Shown in pieces: positions 1-6,533 of a stretch of DNA of 6,857 nucleotides. The notes beneath the pieces were generated by a model, which did no database searches, was not told the DNA's origin, and was given only the letters and a program-made list of their open reading frames with translations. Origin of the DNA: an uncultured Erysipelotrichaceae bacterium (lineage in GTDB: Bacteria; Bacillota_I; Bacilli_A; RF39; UBA660); assembly GCA_902797275.1 (NCBI GenBank), contig CADBSI010000107.1:1-6857 (forward strand), given 5' to 3'. The translations under genes and the position numbers were made by a program. Position 1 is the stretch's first letter; every line of letters starts with the position of its first letter.

Positions 1-225
1 CAAGCATTTGAAGGTATTGTTATTAAAAGACATGGAGCAGGTGTTAGTGAAACATTTACAGTTCGTAAGATGTCGTATGGTGTTGGTGTAGAAAGAACAT
101 TCCCAGTTCATTCACCAAAGATTGCTAATATCGTAGTAATCAAAAAAGGTAAAGTAAGACGTGCTAAGTTAACATTCTTAAGAAATTTAGTTGGTCAATA
201 CAAAATCAAAGAAAGAGATAGATAA
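1..225 (+). CDS. rplS: 50S ribosomal protein L19, C-terminal part (5' end outside window)
   Basis: The first frame is open from base 1 and encodes the last 74 residues of ribosomal protein L19, which normally has about 115, so roughly the first third lies upstream of the window. The recognisable L19 core is present: an AFEGIVIKRHGAG segment, then TFTVRKMSYGVGVERTFP, then the basic HSPKI...KKGKVRRAKL...LR tail ending in IKERDR. L19 is a structural protein of the large subunit at the 30S/50S interface. Codon use differs from the neighbouring genes, with more C-ending codons such as TTC and ATC, as expected for a highly expressed ribosomal gene in an AT-rich genome. The TAA stop lies inside the following hairpin terminator. 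Identification is from the conserved motifs and is secure; only the start is missing. Confidence 0.97.
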   Translation, partial: QAFEGIVIKRHGAGVSETFTVRKMSYGVGVERTFPVHSPKIANIVVIKKGKVRRAKLTFLRNLVGQYKIKERDR

Positions 226-245
226 GGTTTGACCTTATCTTTTTG
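220..245 (+). terminator. Intrinsic terminator of rplS, overlapping its stop codon
   Basis: AGATAAGGT (220-228) pairs perfectly with ACCTTATCT (232-240) around a three-base loop TTG, followed by a run of T (240-244). The left arm includes the TAA stop of rplS (223-225). The T-run ends only six bases before the lepB start codon, so lepB expression must depend on readthrough or on a promoter not visible here. Confidence 0.8.
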
Positions 246-250
246 TTAAT

Positions 251-745
251 ATGAAAGAAAAATATAAAGAAATTTTAAGTTATATTATAATTATAGTTGT
301 AGTTTTATTAATAAAACATTATGTTATAACTCCTATTAAAGTAAATGGTAATAGTATGAATAATACTTTAAAAAATAAAGATATAATGATTTTAGATAAA
401 ATAAGTTATCGTTTTCAAGAAATAGAAAGATTTGATATTGTTGTTATTAAAAAAGGAAATGATTATTTAATTAAAAGAGTAATTGGGATGCCTGGAGAAA
501 CTGTTGAATATAAAAATAATAAATTATATATAAATGGTAAAAACATTGATGAAAAATTTATTCATGAAAAAACTAATGATTTTATTATGGAAGAAAAAAT
601 ACCAGATGATTGCTATTTTGTAGTAGGAGATAATAGACCAGTTTCTAATGATTCTCGTTATATTGGAGTAATAAATAAAAAAGATATTCTAGGTAAAACA
701 TCTTTAGTTATATTTCCATTTAGTCGTTTTGGTATAAAAAAATAG
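251..745 (+). CDS. lepB: Signal peptidase I
   Basis: This complete 164-residue type I signal peptidase is a membrane serine protease that cleaves signal peptides from exported proteins at the outer face of the cytoplasmic membrane. One N-terminal membrane segment (about residues 9-26, very rich in I, V and L) anchors it with the catalytic part outside. The Ser/Lys dyad is visible: S35 in VNGNSM and K75 in YLIKRVIGMPG. The late signature GDNRPVSNDSRYIG spans 126-139. The length is near that of short Gram-positive SipS-type enzymes. The ATG at 251 sits just before the hydrophobic anchor and is the only sensible start. No ribosome binding site lies at the usual distance; the closest purine run, AAGG at 224-227, is too far away and buried in the rplS terminator stem. 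lepB next to rplS is a known arrangement in Bacillota, which supports the call. Confidence 0.95.
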   Translation: MKEKYKEILSYIIIIVVVLLIKHYVITPIKVNGNSMNNTLKNKDIMILDKISYRFQEIERFDIVVIKKGNDYLIKRVIGMPGETVEYKNNKLYINGKNIDEKFIHEKTNDFIMEEKIPDDCYFVVGDNRPVSNDSRYIGVINKKDILGKTSLVIFPFSRFGIKK

Positions 746-782
746 TAGATTATTTTAATTAATCTATTATTTTATTTTTTTT
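739..782 (+). terminator. Intrinsic terminator of lepB
   Basis: The end of lepB, including its TAG stop (743-745), forms the left arm of a long AU-rich hairpin. Bases 739-752 pair with 760-773 with one G-U wobble (745 with 767), around a seven-base loop (753-759). A T-rich tract runs to 782 with only one A after 771. The stem is low in GC, but its length and the T tract make it a convincing terminator. Confidence 0.75.
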
Positions 783-784
783 GA

Positions 785-793
785 TGTTATAAT
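785..793 (+). promoter_or_regulatory. Extended -10 promoter of the ATP-grasp gene
   Basis: A perfect TATAAT (788-793) is preceded by TGT (785-787), giving an extended -10 element. The expected -35 position (about 765-770, TATTAT) has no good hexamer and overlaps the lepB terminator. Transcription would start near 800, giving a leader of about 19 bases with the ribosome binding site GGAAGAGG (806-813) five bases before the ATG at 819. Confidence 0.65.
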
Positions 794-818
794 ATTTTTG
801 TTTTAGGAAGAGGTATAT

Positions 819-1748
819 ATGGAAAAAGAAAATAATTTTTTAAAAATAATTAAAGAAATTTGTCAAGAATTATCTATTTCTTTTAAAACATTATCAAAAG
901 ATTATGTAATAATGTTAGAAAAAGATAATATTAAAAAATTTATTATTGGTTATAAATTTGATTTATTAACCCATGCTGAAGGATTAATATTTGATGATAA
1001 ATATGCTATGTATGATTTATTAAATAATTTAAATATTTCAGTTGTTAAACATTACATAATTTATCATGAAAACAACTTGAATTCCTATGCAATTAATTGT
1101 AAAGGAATAAAATATTTAAAAAAAATATATGAATTATGTAATCACAATTTAGTAATTAAAATTAATAATGGTACATGTGGAATAGGTATATATAAAACAA
1201 ATAATTTAAATACTTTAATAGATATTTATAATAAATTAATAGATAAAAACTTTTCTTTATGTCTTTGTCCATTTTATGATATAGAATACGAATACCGTGC
1301 AATTGTTTTAGAAGGGAAGATAAAACTATTATATAAAAAGATTAAACCAGTTGTTATAGGAGATGGGGTAAAAAGCATAAAGGAATTATTATTAGATTTT
1401 AATTATGAATATTTTAAAAACTATGATAAAGAAAATAAAGATGATGTTTTAATTAAAGGGGAAGTATTTGAATACGATTGGAAATTTAATTTATCAAGAG
1501 GTGCTATATCATCAAGTGATATTAGTTTATATGAAAAAGAAAATATCGAAAAAATTGTTAATGATTTAAAAAATAAAATAAAACTTTCTTTTTGTAGTGT
1601 TGATGTTATTAAAACAAAAGATAATAAATTCTATGTAATGGAAATTAATAGTGGAGTAATGATGGAAAACTTTATAGTTCAACATGAAAATGGTTATGAT
1701 TTAGCTAAAAATATTTATAAAGAAGCTATTTTAAAAATGTTTAATTAA
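819..1748 (+). CDS. ATP-grasp ligase, glutathione/cyanophycin synthetase-like
   Basis: This 309-residue protein has the layout of an ATP-grasp carboxylate-amine ligase, which activates a carboxylate as an acyl phosphate with ATP and joins it to an amine. Visible elements in order are K114 in LVIKINNG, a glycine-rich loop NGTCGIG (117-123), EYR (158-160), a VIGDGVKSIKELL segment (179-191), NLSRGA (224-229), D262 in SVDVI, and metal-binding E275 and N277 in MEINSGVMMENF. The GDG...I.EL and NLS.GA motifs resemble the ATP-grasp part of GshF-type glutathione synthetases and cyanophycin synthetase, but the GshA and Mur-ligase portions of those fusions are absent. The N-terminal 100 residues are a weakly conserved pre-ATP-grasp region. 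Substrates cannot be named: a dipeptide, a peptide modification or a small thiol are all possible. It has its own promoter and a good ribosome binding site, and is followed after 48 bases by a small membrane protein gene. Confidence 0.85.
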   Translation: MEKENNFLKIIKEICQELSISFKTLSKDYVIMLEKDNIKKFIIGYKFDLLTHAEGLIFDDKYAMYDLLNNLNISVVKHYIIYHENNLNSYAINCKGIKYLKKIYELCNHNLVIKINNGTCGIGIYKTNNLNTLIDIYNKLIDKNFSLCLCPFYDIEYEYRAIVLEGKIKLLYKKIKPVVIGDGVKSIKELLLDFNYEYFKNYDKENKDDVLIKGEVFEYDWKFNLSRGAISSSDISLYEKENIEKIVNDLKNKIKLSFCSVDVIKTKDNKFYVMEINSGVMMENFIVQHENGYDLAKNIYKEAILKMFN

Positions 1749-1775
1749 AAACTAGATTTTTACTATAAAAAATAT

Positions 1776-1793
1776 TATAATAAATTTGGAGGT
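1776..1793 (+). promoter_or_regulatory. Possible -10 box and ribosome binding site of the small membrane protein gene
   Basis: A perfect TATAAT (1776-1781) lies just 15 bases before the ATG at 1797 and is followed by a strong GGAGGT (1788-1793). If used, transcription would begin at about 1788, inside the ribosome binding site, leaving almost no leader. The box may therefore be chance in AT-rich DNA, with the gene read through from the ATP-grasp gene. There is no good -35 hexamer. The ribosome binding site itself is convincing. Confidence 0.35.
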
Positions 1794-1796
1794 TAT

Positions 1797-2105
1797 ATGA
1801 AAAAAGTAAAAGTAGTATGTTTAATTATCTTAATATTTTTAGTTATTTATGGAGTTTATCTTGGAGTTGAATTAAAAAGATTTAGTTCTAAATTAGGTTG
1901 TAGACCTTTAATTACTATTGGTAATATAGAGACCTATGTTGAAGCTGGTAGTAAAAAAACAAAAGAAAAAATTACGGGATTAGGTTTTACTGTTGAATAT
2001 GAAATAAAAACAACTAAAAAAAGTGATGACTTAGTAATGATTGATGTTTTAGCTGGTCAATTTAAATTATTTGATAAAGTTATTTTAATGACTTATGTTG
2101 TATAG
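1797..2105 (+). CDS. Small membrane-anchored protein of unknown function
   Basis: This 102-residue protein has a lysine-rich start (MKKVKV) and one hydrophobic helix (about residues 6-24), and the remaining 78 residues are predicted to lie outside. The helix has no lipobox cysteine in the right place, so an uncleaved anchor or a signal peptide is more likely than a lipoprotein. The outer part has a beta-rich pattern, with RPLITIGNIETY (36-47) and GLGFTVEYEIK (61-71). The order 'P-[IL]-hydrophobic...GLG[FY]-x-V-x-Y' reminds me of small uncharacterised exported proteins common in Clostridia, but I cannot name a family. GGAGGT lies four bases before the ATG. It sits 48 bases after the ATP-grasp gene with no terminator between, so co-transcription and a related role are possible but unproven. 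A hairpin terminator appears to follow it. Confidence 0.75.
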   Translation: MKKVKVVCLIILIFLVIYGVYLGVELKRFSSKLGCRPLITIGNIETYVEAGSKKTKEKITGLGFTVEYEIKTTKKSDDLVMIDVLAGQFKLFDKVILMTYVV

Positions 2106-2113
2106 ATTACAAA

Positions 2114-2129
2114 TTGTTTTATAAAACAA
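2114..2129. repeat. Perfect 16-base palindrome
   Basis: TTGTTTTATAAAACAA reads the same on both strands. It lies just after the small membrane protein gene and 31 bases before the -35 box of the large gene. It could be a protein-binding site or a weak RNA hairpin, but it has no T tract after it and so is not a terminator alone. Confidence 0.4.
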
Positions 2130-2134
2130 GAGTT

Positions 2135-2163
2135 AGAAATAGAAATTGTCTATTTCTTTCTTT
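2135..2163 (+). terminator. Probable terminator of the small membrane protein gene
   Basis: AGAAATAG (2135-2142) pairs with CTATTTCT (2150-2157) around a seven-base loop, followed by a pyrimidine-rich tract that is T except for one C (2157-2163). The eight-pair stem is low in GC and the T tract is interrupted, so termination may be partial. Its tail overlaps the -35 box of the next promoter. Confidence 0.55.
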
Positions 2164-2189
2164 ACATATTGTTAAATATATAGTAAAAT
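2161..2189 (+). promoter_or_regulatory. Sigma-A type promoter of the 1433-residue protein gene
   Basis: TTTACA (2161-2166) and TAAAAT (2184-2189) each match five of six consensus bases and are separated by exactly 17 bases. This is the best full promoter in the window. Transcription would start near 2196, giving a leader of about 17 bases. It indicates that the large gene is expressed as its own unit, separately from the genes upstream. Confidence 0.7.
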
Positions 2190-2201
2190 ATTACTAATTT
2201 T

Positions 2202-2206
2202 GGGGG
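2202..2206 (+). promoter_or_regulatory. Unusual all-G ribosome binding site
   Basis: GGGGG followed by TT lies six bases before the ATG at 2213. It can pair with the usual 16S tail if one G pairs with U in place of the normal A-U pair of GGAGG. It supports the ATG at 2213 as the start, and is unlike the GGAGG sites before the small membrane protein and dinD-like genes. Confidence 0.6.
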
Positions 2207-2212
2207 TTCTAT

Positions 2213-5200
2213 ATGTTTAATATTGATAAGTCTGATTTAAAGTATTTAGATAATTTGTTTATACCTGGTTTTTTAAAGGTTAAATTACTTGATAAAATAG
2301 GTATTGAGAATGTTATTTATAATTATGAAGAAATAGCATCTAAGTTTAAAATATATGATAAAAGATATTTGTTATTACTTTTAGTTATATATAGAAGAAG
2401 AGAGTTAAAAGAATTCTTTAAGAATTTTGATTGTACAGATACATCTAATTTTGATTTATTAATAAAACTTATAAGTAGTGATTATATTTTAGCTAATTTA
2501 ATTCTTAAAGTAATAGATATTAAAGTTATTGATAAGATTATTTCTAATTCTATTTATAATAATGTTGCTATTGAAAGATTATATAAAATACGTAGTGATG
2601 CATATTCTTTAATTACTAATGCTATTAAAAGTAATAATTATCAAAAATATGTTAATTATGATACACCTATACACATAAAAAAAACTATAATTAGTTTGAT
2701 TGATATTGATTCTTTAATTCAAGATATTTTAGCAGATGAAAACCCTCATTTAACAGATGCAATTATTAAGTATCGTAAACAAGATGTTTTAAATTATATA
2801 TCTACTAATATAAATAATACTATGGATATTTTAAATTTTTTAAAATTTAGATTACCTAAATCTGCTTATGAAATATTATTAACTAAACTTAATATTAATA
2901 ATGATGTAATTTCTTATATTTATTCAGATTGTCAAGATAAAGTTAAAGAAATATTATATTTAAAATATCAAACTGAAGTTGAAAATTGGTTAGATTATTT
3001 AATTAAAAATAATTCTTATTTAGATGCTATTAAATATGAACAAATTAATATTATAAGCTATGTTATTACTAAACTTAGTATTAACCAAGTAAATGAATTA
3101 TTATATGATAAAAGAATAACTTATTATGATGAATTAAAAAAAATATTTTATCAAGTTAGAAAAAAAGATATTATTAATATAATTAATGAAAATATTAAAA
3201 AAGATAGTCTTAAAATAATTGATTATTTTTCTCTAGATATTCCTGAAGATATTATAAATATAGTTTTAAGTAATATTACAATTGATGAAAATTTATTAAA
3301 TAAAATATTAATGTGTGGTAATGAACAAGCAATAGAAAATATATTTAAAAAATATAAAGATAAAATACTATCTTTAATAAATAGAAATAATTTTTTAGAT
3401 GAAAAAGCTTATTTAGATGAATATTTACTAACTTGTAAATACCCAGTCGTTCTCCAAAAGGAATTATTGAAAACTTTAACTGATGATGAAATTATCTATA
3501 TTATTAGTAGTGATAAATATACAATTAGATTAGAAAAGTATTTATCTGAATTATATGAAGATAGGATTATTAATATATATAATAATTTACTTAAAAAAGA
3601 TTTAAGAAAATGTATTAAGATTTTTAATACAAGTATAGGAACTAATTTTAGAAAACATTTAGTAGATACATTGGATTTTAACTTTTTATATTTAATGATT
3701 GATAAACTAAGTTCTAATGAAAGAGATAAATTATATGAAAGATTTCCTAATGAATTAATTAAAAAATTAAGAGAAGAACATGATAATGATGTTTTAAGTT
3801 TTTTTAAAAATAGAATTTTTGCCTCTTATGATGCTATTAAAAATATATCTATTAGTATTTTAACTCATGATGATATAATAAAGATTTTATCTTCTGGCAT
3901 TTCTTATAATGGTTATATCTATAATGATAAAGCTTTAAAAAGAATTTTAGAAAATGCTGTTAAAAGTAAAGCTAGTTTTATTAGAAATTTACCATATCCT
4001 GATTGTTTAACATTTTTAAAAGGATTAAGAGAAGGTTTTGATTTTTTATTTATTGTATTTCTTGAAAATATTAATTTAGATGATGAATTTTTACATACTT
4101 TATTTATTGAAAGAGGTTTATCAGATAAACAAAAAGAAATTTTATTTAATATGAAAAAAGCTGATATTAAAAGAATTGTTAAAGAAAAAATTGAAAGTAA
4201 AAGTATTGATCCTGTAGAATATGTTCAAAAAGGTACACCTGATGAGATACTTGATTATGCTTTATCATTTATTGATAAAGATAGAATTATTGAGTTAATA
4301 AACAATCCTGATTTTATTAAAAGAAGAAGTATTGGAAGAAAATTTGCTGTTAAATTAATTATTAGAACATATGTATCTAGTAGTGAAAAAGCTCTTGTTG
4401 AAGAACTTGCTAAGTGTTATCATGGTGATACTTTTAATTTAATTAAAAACTTTGAAAAAATTCAAGATTTTTTAAGATTAAATAATATAGATATATCTAA
4501 ATTTTGGCAATATAATTTAAATACAAGATATAATTTTATAGATGATATTGTTAATATTTATGATAATGAATTAGAATTATTTTTGAGGGTTAAAAATAAA
4601 ATATTTAATAATATTTATGATAATGATAATAAGTATTCTTCTAAGAATTTTTTAGATTTAGTTAATAATTATACTAGGTATAAAGAATTATGTTTATCTT
4701 TTCTTGAAATTGATAATATAAATTTAATTGATTTTAAAAATATAAAATTGTTATTTAATCAAAGTGAAGTAATATATGGTATAAATAGTTATAAAGATTG
4801 TAGTAATATTATTAGTATTATTAAAAATAAATATATTAATATGGCTAGTATTTGTTCTAGTTTAGATGATTATAAAGAGCTTATTTTTAAAATATTATTT
4901 AATTCTTCTAAAAATACTGTTGTAGAATGGTTAGCTAATTATGGTATGGTAAGTGATTTATTATTATTAAAATATTATAATTTAGATAATCCTTTAGTAT
5001 TAGAGAGTATTGATAAAGTTATTGGTTATACTAATGAACTAGAAAGTATTTTAAATTGTCAAGATAAAGATAGTTTAGTTGAGCTATTAGATGGTATATT
5101 AAAAAGAATTGATTTGATTTTAACAGATTTTTCTTTAGTTAATTATTCTGAATTAATGCGGGAATTATATGCTGTTGAAATGGATTTGAATTTATCTAAA

Positions 5201-6514
5201 GTAGGTTCTAATGTTTTAGAAGATAAAGTTAAATTAGAAGATAAATCTAGAGAATATGGGGTAGATATTTATGATTTTAGGGATAAACAATATAATTTAC
5301 TTGCTCATGTAATAAGTGAATCTGAAAATATTGATGATTTAATACTTGGTAAATCAAGTGGTAAACATAATTTTATTTCTATGTCTGCAATAAGTCATAG
5401 AATGCAAGCATTTTACTATAATGCAAGAAATATGATTTTAGGATATGATAATATGCCTCATGATAATTTTATTTGTAGTTCAATTAATAATATGGGTTCT
5501 AATGGTCTTGTTAAAAATAATTCAAGTGAGGTTTTAGAAGTTAGTAGACGTCAAAGGGGATTATTAGAATTAAGTGATACATCTACTAATTCAGAAATAT
5601 TAGCAATAAGAGAAGGTATAAAACCTAAATATATTATTTCACCAGGAAGATATCCAACAAGAGAAGAAATTATTGTTGCTAAAAAATATAATTTAAAAAT
5701 TATTTTAACTCAACAAATTGATAAATCAATTAAATCACCTAAAAAGATAAAAGAAGATAGAGAATCTAGTTATGAAAAAGAAACTTTAATAAAATTTAAA
5801 AATGAATTAATAAATTTACAAAATAAAGAAAGAAAAATTGCTATTTTAACCGATCCTCATGGTTTATTAGAACCAACTATAACAGCTTTAGAAGATATTA
5901 GAAAAAGAGGAATTACGGAAATATATTCACTTGGAGATAATATTGGAACTGGATCAGATCCTAAAAGCGTTATAAATATTTTAGAACAATATGGAGTAAA
6001 AAGTATCAAAGGAAATCATGAATTATATTTAATTAGGGGTGTAGATTGTTATAAAAGGCATTTAGATATGACTAATGCTTATGATGAAACTTTAAATAAT
6101 GTTAATTGGACTTCTAGTCAAATAAGTGAACATGAAAAAGAAATTATTTCTAATTATAACGATTATTTAGAACTTGATATAAATGGTAAAAAAGTTTTAT
6201 TATGTCATTTCCTTTATGATTATAATAGTGGTAAACCTTTATTTGATGTTAGTAAATATGATTTAGTTATTCAAGGACATAGACATTTTTATCAAGAAAA
6301 TGGTAAAGTTATTACTTTAAAAGCTCTAGGAATGGGTAATTTAAAAAAGGAAGATGTAGGAAATGCTACTTATATGATTTTAAGTTTTAAAGATAATGAA
6401 CTTTCTTATGAATTTATAAATATTCCATATGCTTATTTAAATACTATAAATGCTAATAATATTTCAAGTAATACATCTAAAGAAAAAATTATTAGTTGGA
6501 TTGGTAGAAAATAA
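2213..6514 (+). CDS. Giant helical-repeat protein with C-terminal metallophosphoesterase domain
   Basis: This 1433-residue protein has no signal peptide or clear membrane helix, so it is probably cytoplasmic. Residues 1 to about 1000 are almost entirely predicted helix, rich in I, L, K, N and D. Units such as YKDKILSLIN (381-390), YEDRIINIYN (448-457) and KKDIINIINENI (317-328) recur at irregular intervals, which suggests a HEAT-like alpha solenoid. Residues 1020-1166 form a separate compact domain, then a charged linker (about 1170-1206) leads to a calcineurin-like metallophosphoesterase (1208-1400). That domain's metal ligands are all present: D1214 and H1216, D1242, N1268 and H1269, H1332, and H1356 and H1358. 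I do not recognise the whole protein. The pattern suggests a scaffold or sensor arm carrying catalytic domains, possibly in defence or RNA/nucleotide handling; that is inference. It has its own promoter and no obvious terminator after it. Confidence 0.9.
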   Translation: MFNIDKSDLKYLDNLFIPGFLKVKLLDKIGIENVIYNYEEIASKFKIYDKRYLLLLLVIYRRRELKEFFKNFDCTDTSNFDLLIKLISSDYILANLILKVIDIKVIDKIISNSIYNNVAIERLYKIRSDAYSLITNAIKSNNYQKYVNYDTPIHIKKTIISLIDIDSLIQDILADENPHLTDAIIKYRKQDVLNYISTNINNTMDILNFLKFRLPKSAYEILLTKLNINNDVISYIYSDCQDKVKEILYLKYQTEVENWLDYLIKNNSYLDAIKYEQINIISYVITKLSINQVNELLYDKRITYYDELKKIFYQVRKKDIINIINENIKKDSLKIIDYFSLDIPEDIINIVLSNITIDENLLNKILMCGNEQAIENIFKKYKDKILSLINRNNFLDEKAYLDEYLLTCKYPVVLQKELLKTLTDDEIIYIISSDKYTIRLEKYLSELYEDRIINIYNNLLKKDLRKCIKIFNTSIGTNFRKHLVDTLDFNFLYLMIDKLSSNERDKLYERFPNELIKKLREEHDNDVLSFFKNRIFASYDAIKNISISILTHDDIIKILSSGISYNGYIYNDKALKRILENAVKSKASFIRNLPYPDCLTFLKGLREGFDFLFIVFLENINLDDEFLHTLFIERGLSDKQKEILFNMKKADIKRIVKEKIESKSIDPVEYVQKGTPDEILDYALSFIDKDRIIELINNPDFIKRRSIGRKFAVKLIIRTYVSSSEKALVEELAKCYHGDTFNLIKNFEKIQDFLRLNNIDISKFWQYNLNTRYNFIDDIVNIYDNELELFLRVKNKIFNNIYDNDNKYSSKNFLDLVNNYTRYKELCLSFLEIDNINLIDFKNIKLLFNQSEVIYGINSYKDCSNIISIIKNKYINMASICSSLDDYKELIFKILFNSSKNTVVEWLANYGMVSDLLLLKYYNLDNPLVLESIDKVIGYTNELESILNCQDKDSLVELLDGILKRIDLILTDFSLVNYSELMRELYAVEMDLNLSKVGSNVLEDKVKLEDKSREYGVDIYDFRDKQYNLLAHVISESENIDDLILGKSSGKHNFISMSAISHRMQAFYYNARNMILGYDNMPHDNFICSSINNMGSNGLVKNNSSEVLEVSRRQRGLLELSDTSTNSEILAIREGIKPKYIISPGRYPTREEIIVAKKYNLKIILTQQIDKSIKSPKKIKEDRESSYEKETLIKFKNELINLQNKERKIAILTDPHGLLEPTITALEDIRKRGITEIYSLGDNIGTGSDPKSVINILEQYGVKSIKGNHELYLIRGVDCYKRHLDMTNAYDETLNNVNWTSSQISEHEKEIISNYNDYLELDINGKKVLLCHFLYDYNSGKPLFDVSKYDLVIQGHRHFYQENGKVITLKALGMGNLKKEDVGNATYMILSFKDNELSYEFINIPYAYLNTINANNISSNTSKEKIISWIGRK
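5270..5710 (+). other. Uncharacterised domain (residues 1020-1166), possibly ADP-ribosyltransferase-like
   Basis: Between the helical region and the phosphoesterase lies a domain of alternating strands and helices. Key segments are YNLLAHVI (1027-1034), FISMSAIS (1054-1061), NMILGYDNMPHDNFI (1073-1087), TNSEILAIREGIKPKYII (1125-1142) and AKKYNLKIIL (1156-1165). I remember similar segments (LL-x-H, IS-x-S, YNE...kPDYI, AkkxxIPIv) in long uncharacterised proteins of gut Bacillota, without a family name. The order His, Ser-x-Ser, then Glu before a strand resembles the three conserved motifs of ADP-ribosyltransferases. The candidate residues would be H1032, S1056/S1058 and E1128. This is a fold guess from motif order only. 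Confidence 0.35.
5834..6412 (+). other. Calcineurin-like metallophosphoesterase domain (residues 1208-1400)
   Basis: The five classic blocks appear in order: DPH (1214-1216) after a hydrophobic strand, SLGDN (1239-1243), GNHE (1267-1270), LLCHF (1329-1333) and GHRH (1355-1358). The spacing and the TEIYSLGDNIGTGSDP segment resemble the compact YfcE/MJ0936-type phosphodiesterases. Members use two metal ions to hydrolyse phosphodiesters or phosphomonoesters, so the domain should be active. The natural substrate cannot be read from the sequence. Confidence 0.9.
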
Positions 6515-6533
6515 TTAATTTAATTTAGTTGTG

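Noticed and set aside
1746..1762. Hairpin TAAAAA/TTTTTA after the ATP-grasp gene as a terminator
   Set aside because: Only six A-U pairs around a five-base loop and no T tract follow, so it is too weak to call.
1797..1910. Small membrane protein as a lipoprotein
   Set aside because: The cysteine at residue 8 lies at the start of the hydrophobic helix and the one at residue 35 is well beyond it; neither is in a lipobox context.
251..6514. Alternative code with TGA read as tryptophan
   Set aside because: No in-frame TGA occurs in any gene and every tryptophan is TGG. The absence of TGA as a stop in so few genes can be chance.
2213..6514. Open frames on the other strand or in other frames within the large gene
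   Set aside because: They lack ribosome binding sites and recognisable motifs and are explained as shadows of the AT-rich coding sequence.
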